Assembly: GCA_963711215.1 (NCBI GenBank)
Contig: CAVQDH010000013.1
Span: 62,001 to 126,000, forward strand
Direction of reading: 5' to 3'
Source of the DNA: WHUA01 sp963711215
GTDB taxonomy: Bacteria; Pseudomonadota; Alphaproteobacteria; UBA8366
Length of the DNA stretch: 64,000 bases
Below are positions 63,842 through 64,000 of this stretch, piece by piece. The position numbers were made by a program, and so were the translations under genes. Position 1 is the stretch's first letter, and every line of letters begins with the position of its first letter. Below the pieces are notes generated by a model. That model searched no databases, had not been told where the DNA came from, and saw only the letters and a program-made list of their open reading frames with translations.

Positions 63842-64000
63842 TCAGCCCGCCCTGGCGGCGCGCAGCATCTGCAGGCGCATGCGCTGGTCGGGGAAAGCGC
63901 CGCGGCCGGCGTCGAGGTTGTCGGCCATGTGGCGCGGATTCGCGGTCCCCGGGATGACGCAGGTCACCGCCGGCTGGCCCAGGATGTATTTGAGAAAGAG
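63842..64000 (-). CDS. Aldo/keto reductase, C-terminal end
   Basis: Only the last 53 codons lie in the window; the gene runs on past 64000. The visible part has L-K-Y-I-L, the T-C-V-I-P-G-T-A-N-P-R-H-M NADPH-tail motif and D-N-L-D-A, typical of the AKR C-terminus. It is on the same strand as, and 65 bases upstream of, the thioredoxin-fold gene, so it may belong to the same operon. Confidence 0.85.
   Translation of the reverse strand, partial: LFLKYILGQPAVTCVIPGTANPRHMADNLDAGRGAFPDQRMRLQMLRAARAG

Overview
The window is about 66% GC by eye, densely packed, and looks like chromosomal core of an alphaproteobacterium, probably of the Rhodospirillales type. This is inferred from gene order and families, not from a marker tree. 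The supporting blocks are purN-purM-DUF2066-pgsA-like-AI-2E/PerM-hda, pyrB-pyrC-plsY-dprA-topA-rnr, divK next to rpmG, the LPS export genes lptF/lptG/lptD with surA-pdxA-rsmA, gatCAB with a non-discriminating-type AspRS, an EipB (DUF1849) envelope protein and a DUF2336 protein. I see no rRNA, tRNA, CRISPR array, prophage or insertion sequence.

Layout. 1-6.2 kb: the 5' end of dapB, a small exported protein, an MmgE/PrpD protein, a VOC protein, a ParDE-type toxin-antitoxin pair, an SDR, and yicC-gmk. 6.2-12.7 kb: lptG-lptD-surA-pdxA-rsmA on the minus strand. 12.7-16.1 kb: an opposite-strand cassette of a UbiA-type prenyltransferase, a DprE1-like FAD oxidase and a DprE2-like SDR (the decaprenylphosphoryl-arabinose route of mycobacteria). 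It sits between lptG and lptF, which are normally adjacent. 16-22 kb: lptF, pepA, holC, an ABC-F ATPase and ndk. 22-28.5 kb: a tiny cytochrome-oxidase-subunit-IV-like protein, purN/purM, the DUF2066-pgsA-PerM-hda operon and an SDR. 28.6-34.5 kb: a polyphosphate neighbourhood (CYTH-CHAD protein, SixA, PPK1, Ppx). 34.5-44 kb: rnd, aspS, eipB, dinB, a ROK kinase, divK, rpmG, a NUDIX protein and an S41 protease. 44-55 kb: rnr, topA, DUF2336, dprA, plsY, pyrC and pyrB. 55-61.7 kb: a DsbA-family isomerase, a small membrane protein, ruvX, a histidine kinase and gatC-gatA-gatB. 61.8-64 kb: a selenoprotein operon.

The most notable item is at 61810-62337. Here an in-frame TGA sits exactly at the U of a U-G-S-C motif, followed at once by a good bacterial SECIS-like hairpin. 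Read through, it gives a 175-residue UGSC-family selenoprotein, translationally coupled to a thioredoxin-fold (CPTC) protein. Other points of interest are the DprE-type cassette inside the lpt cluster, two full TTAA-N7-TTAA (CtrA-type) boxes, palindromic GC-rich repeats that supply the C-terminus of GatA, a PyrC that lacks the HxH metal ligands, and an SDR that lacks the YxxxK pair.

Quality warning. About eighteen single-base frameshifts break genes that must be functional (rsmA, purN, rnr, plsY, dinB, pgsA-like, topA tail and others). Nearly all behave as one extra base. I treat them as sequencing or assembly errors and annotate the intact gene across each break.
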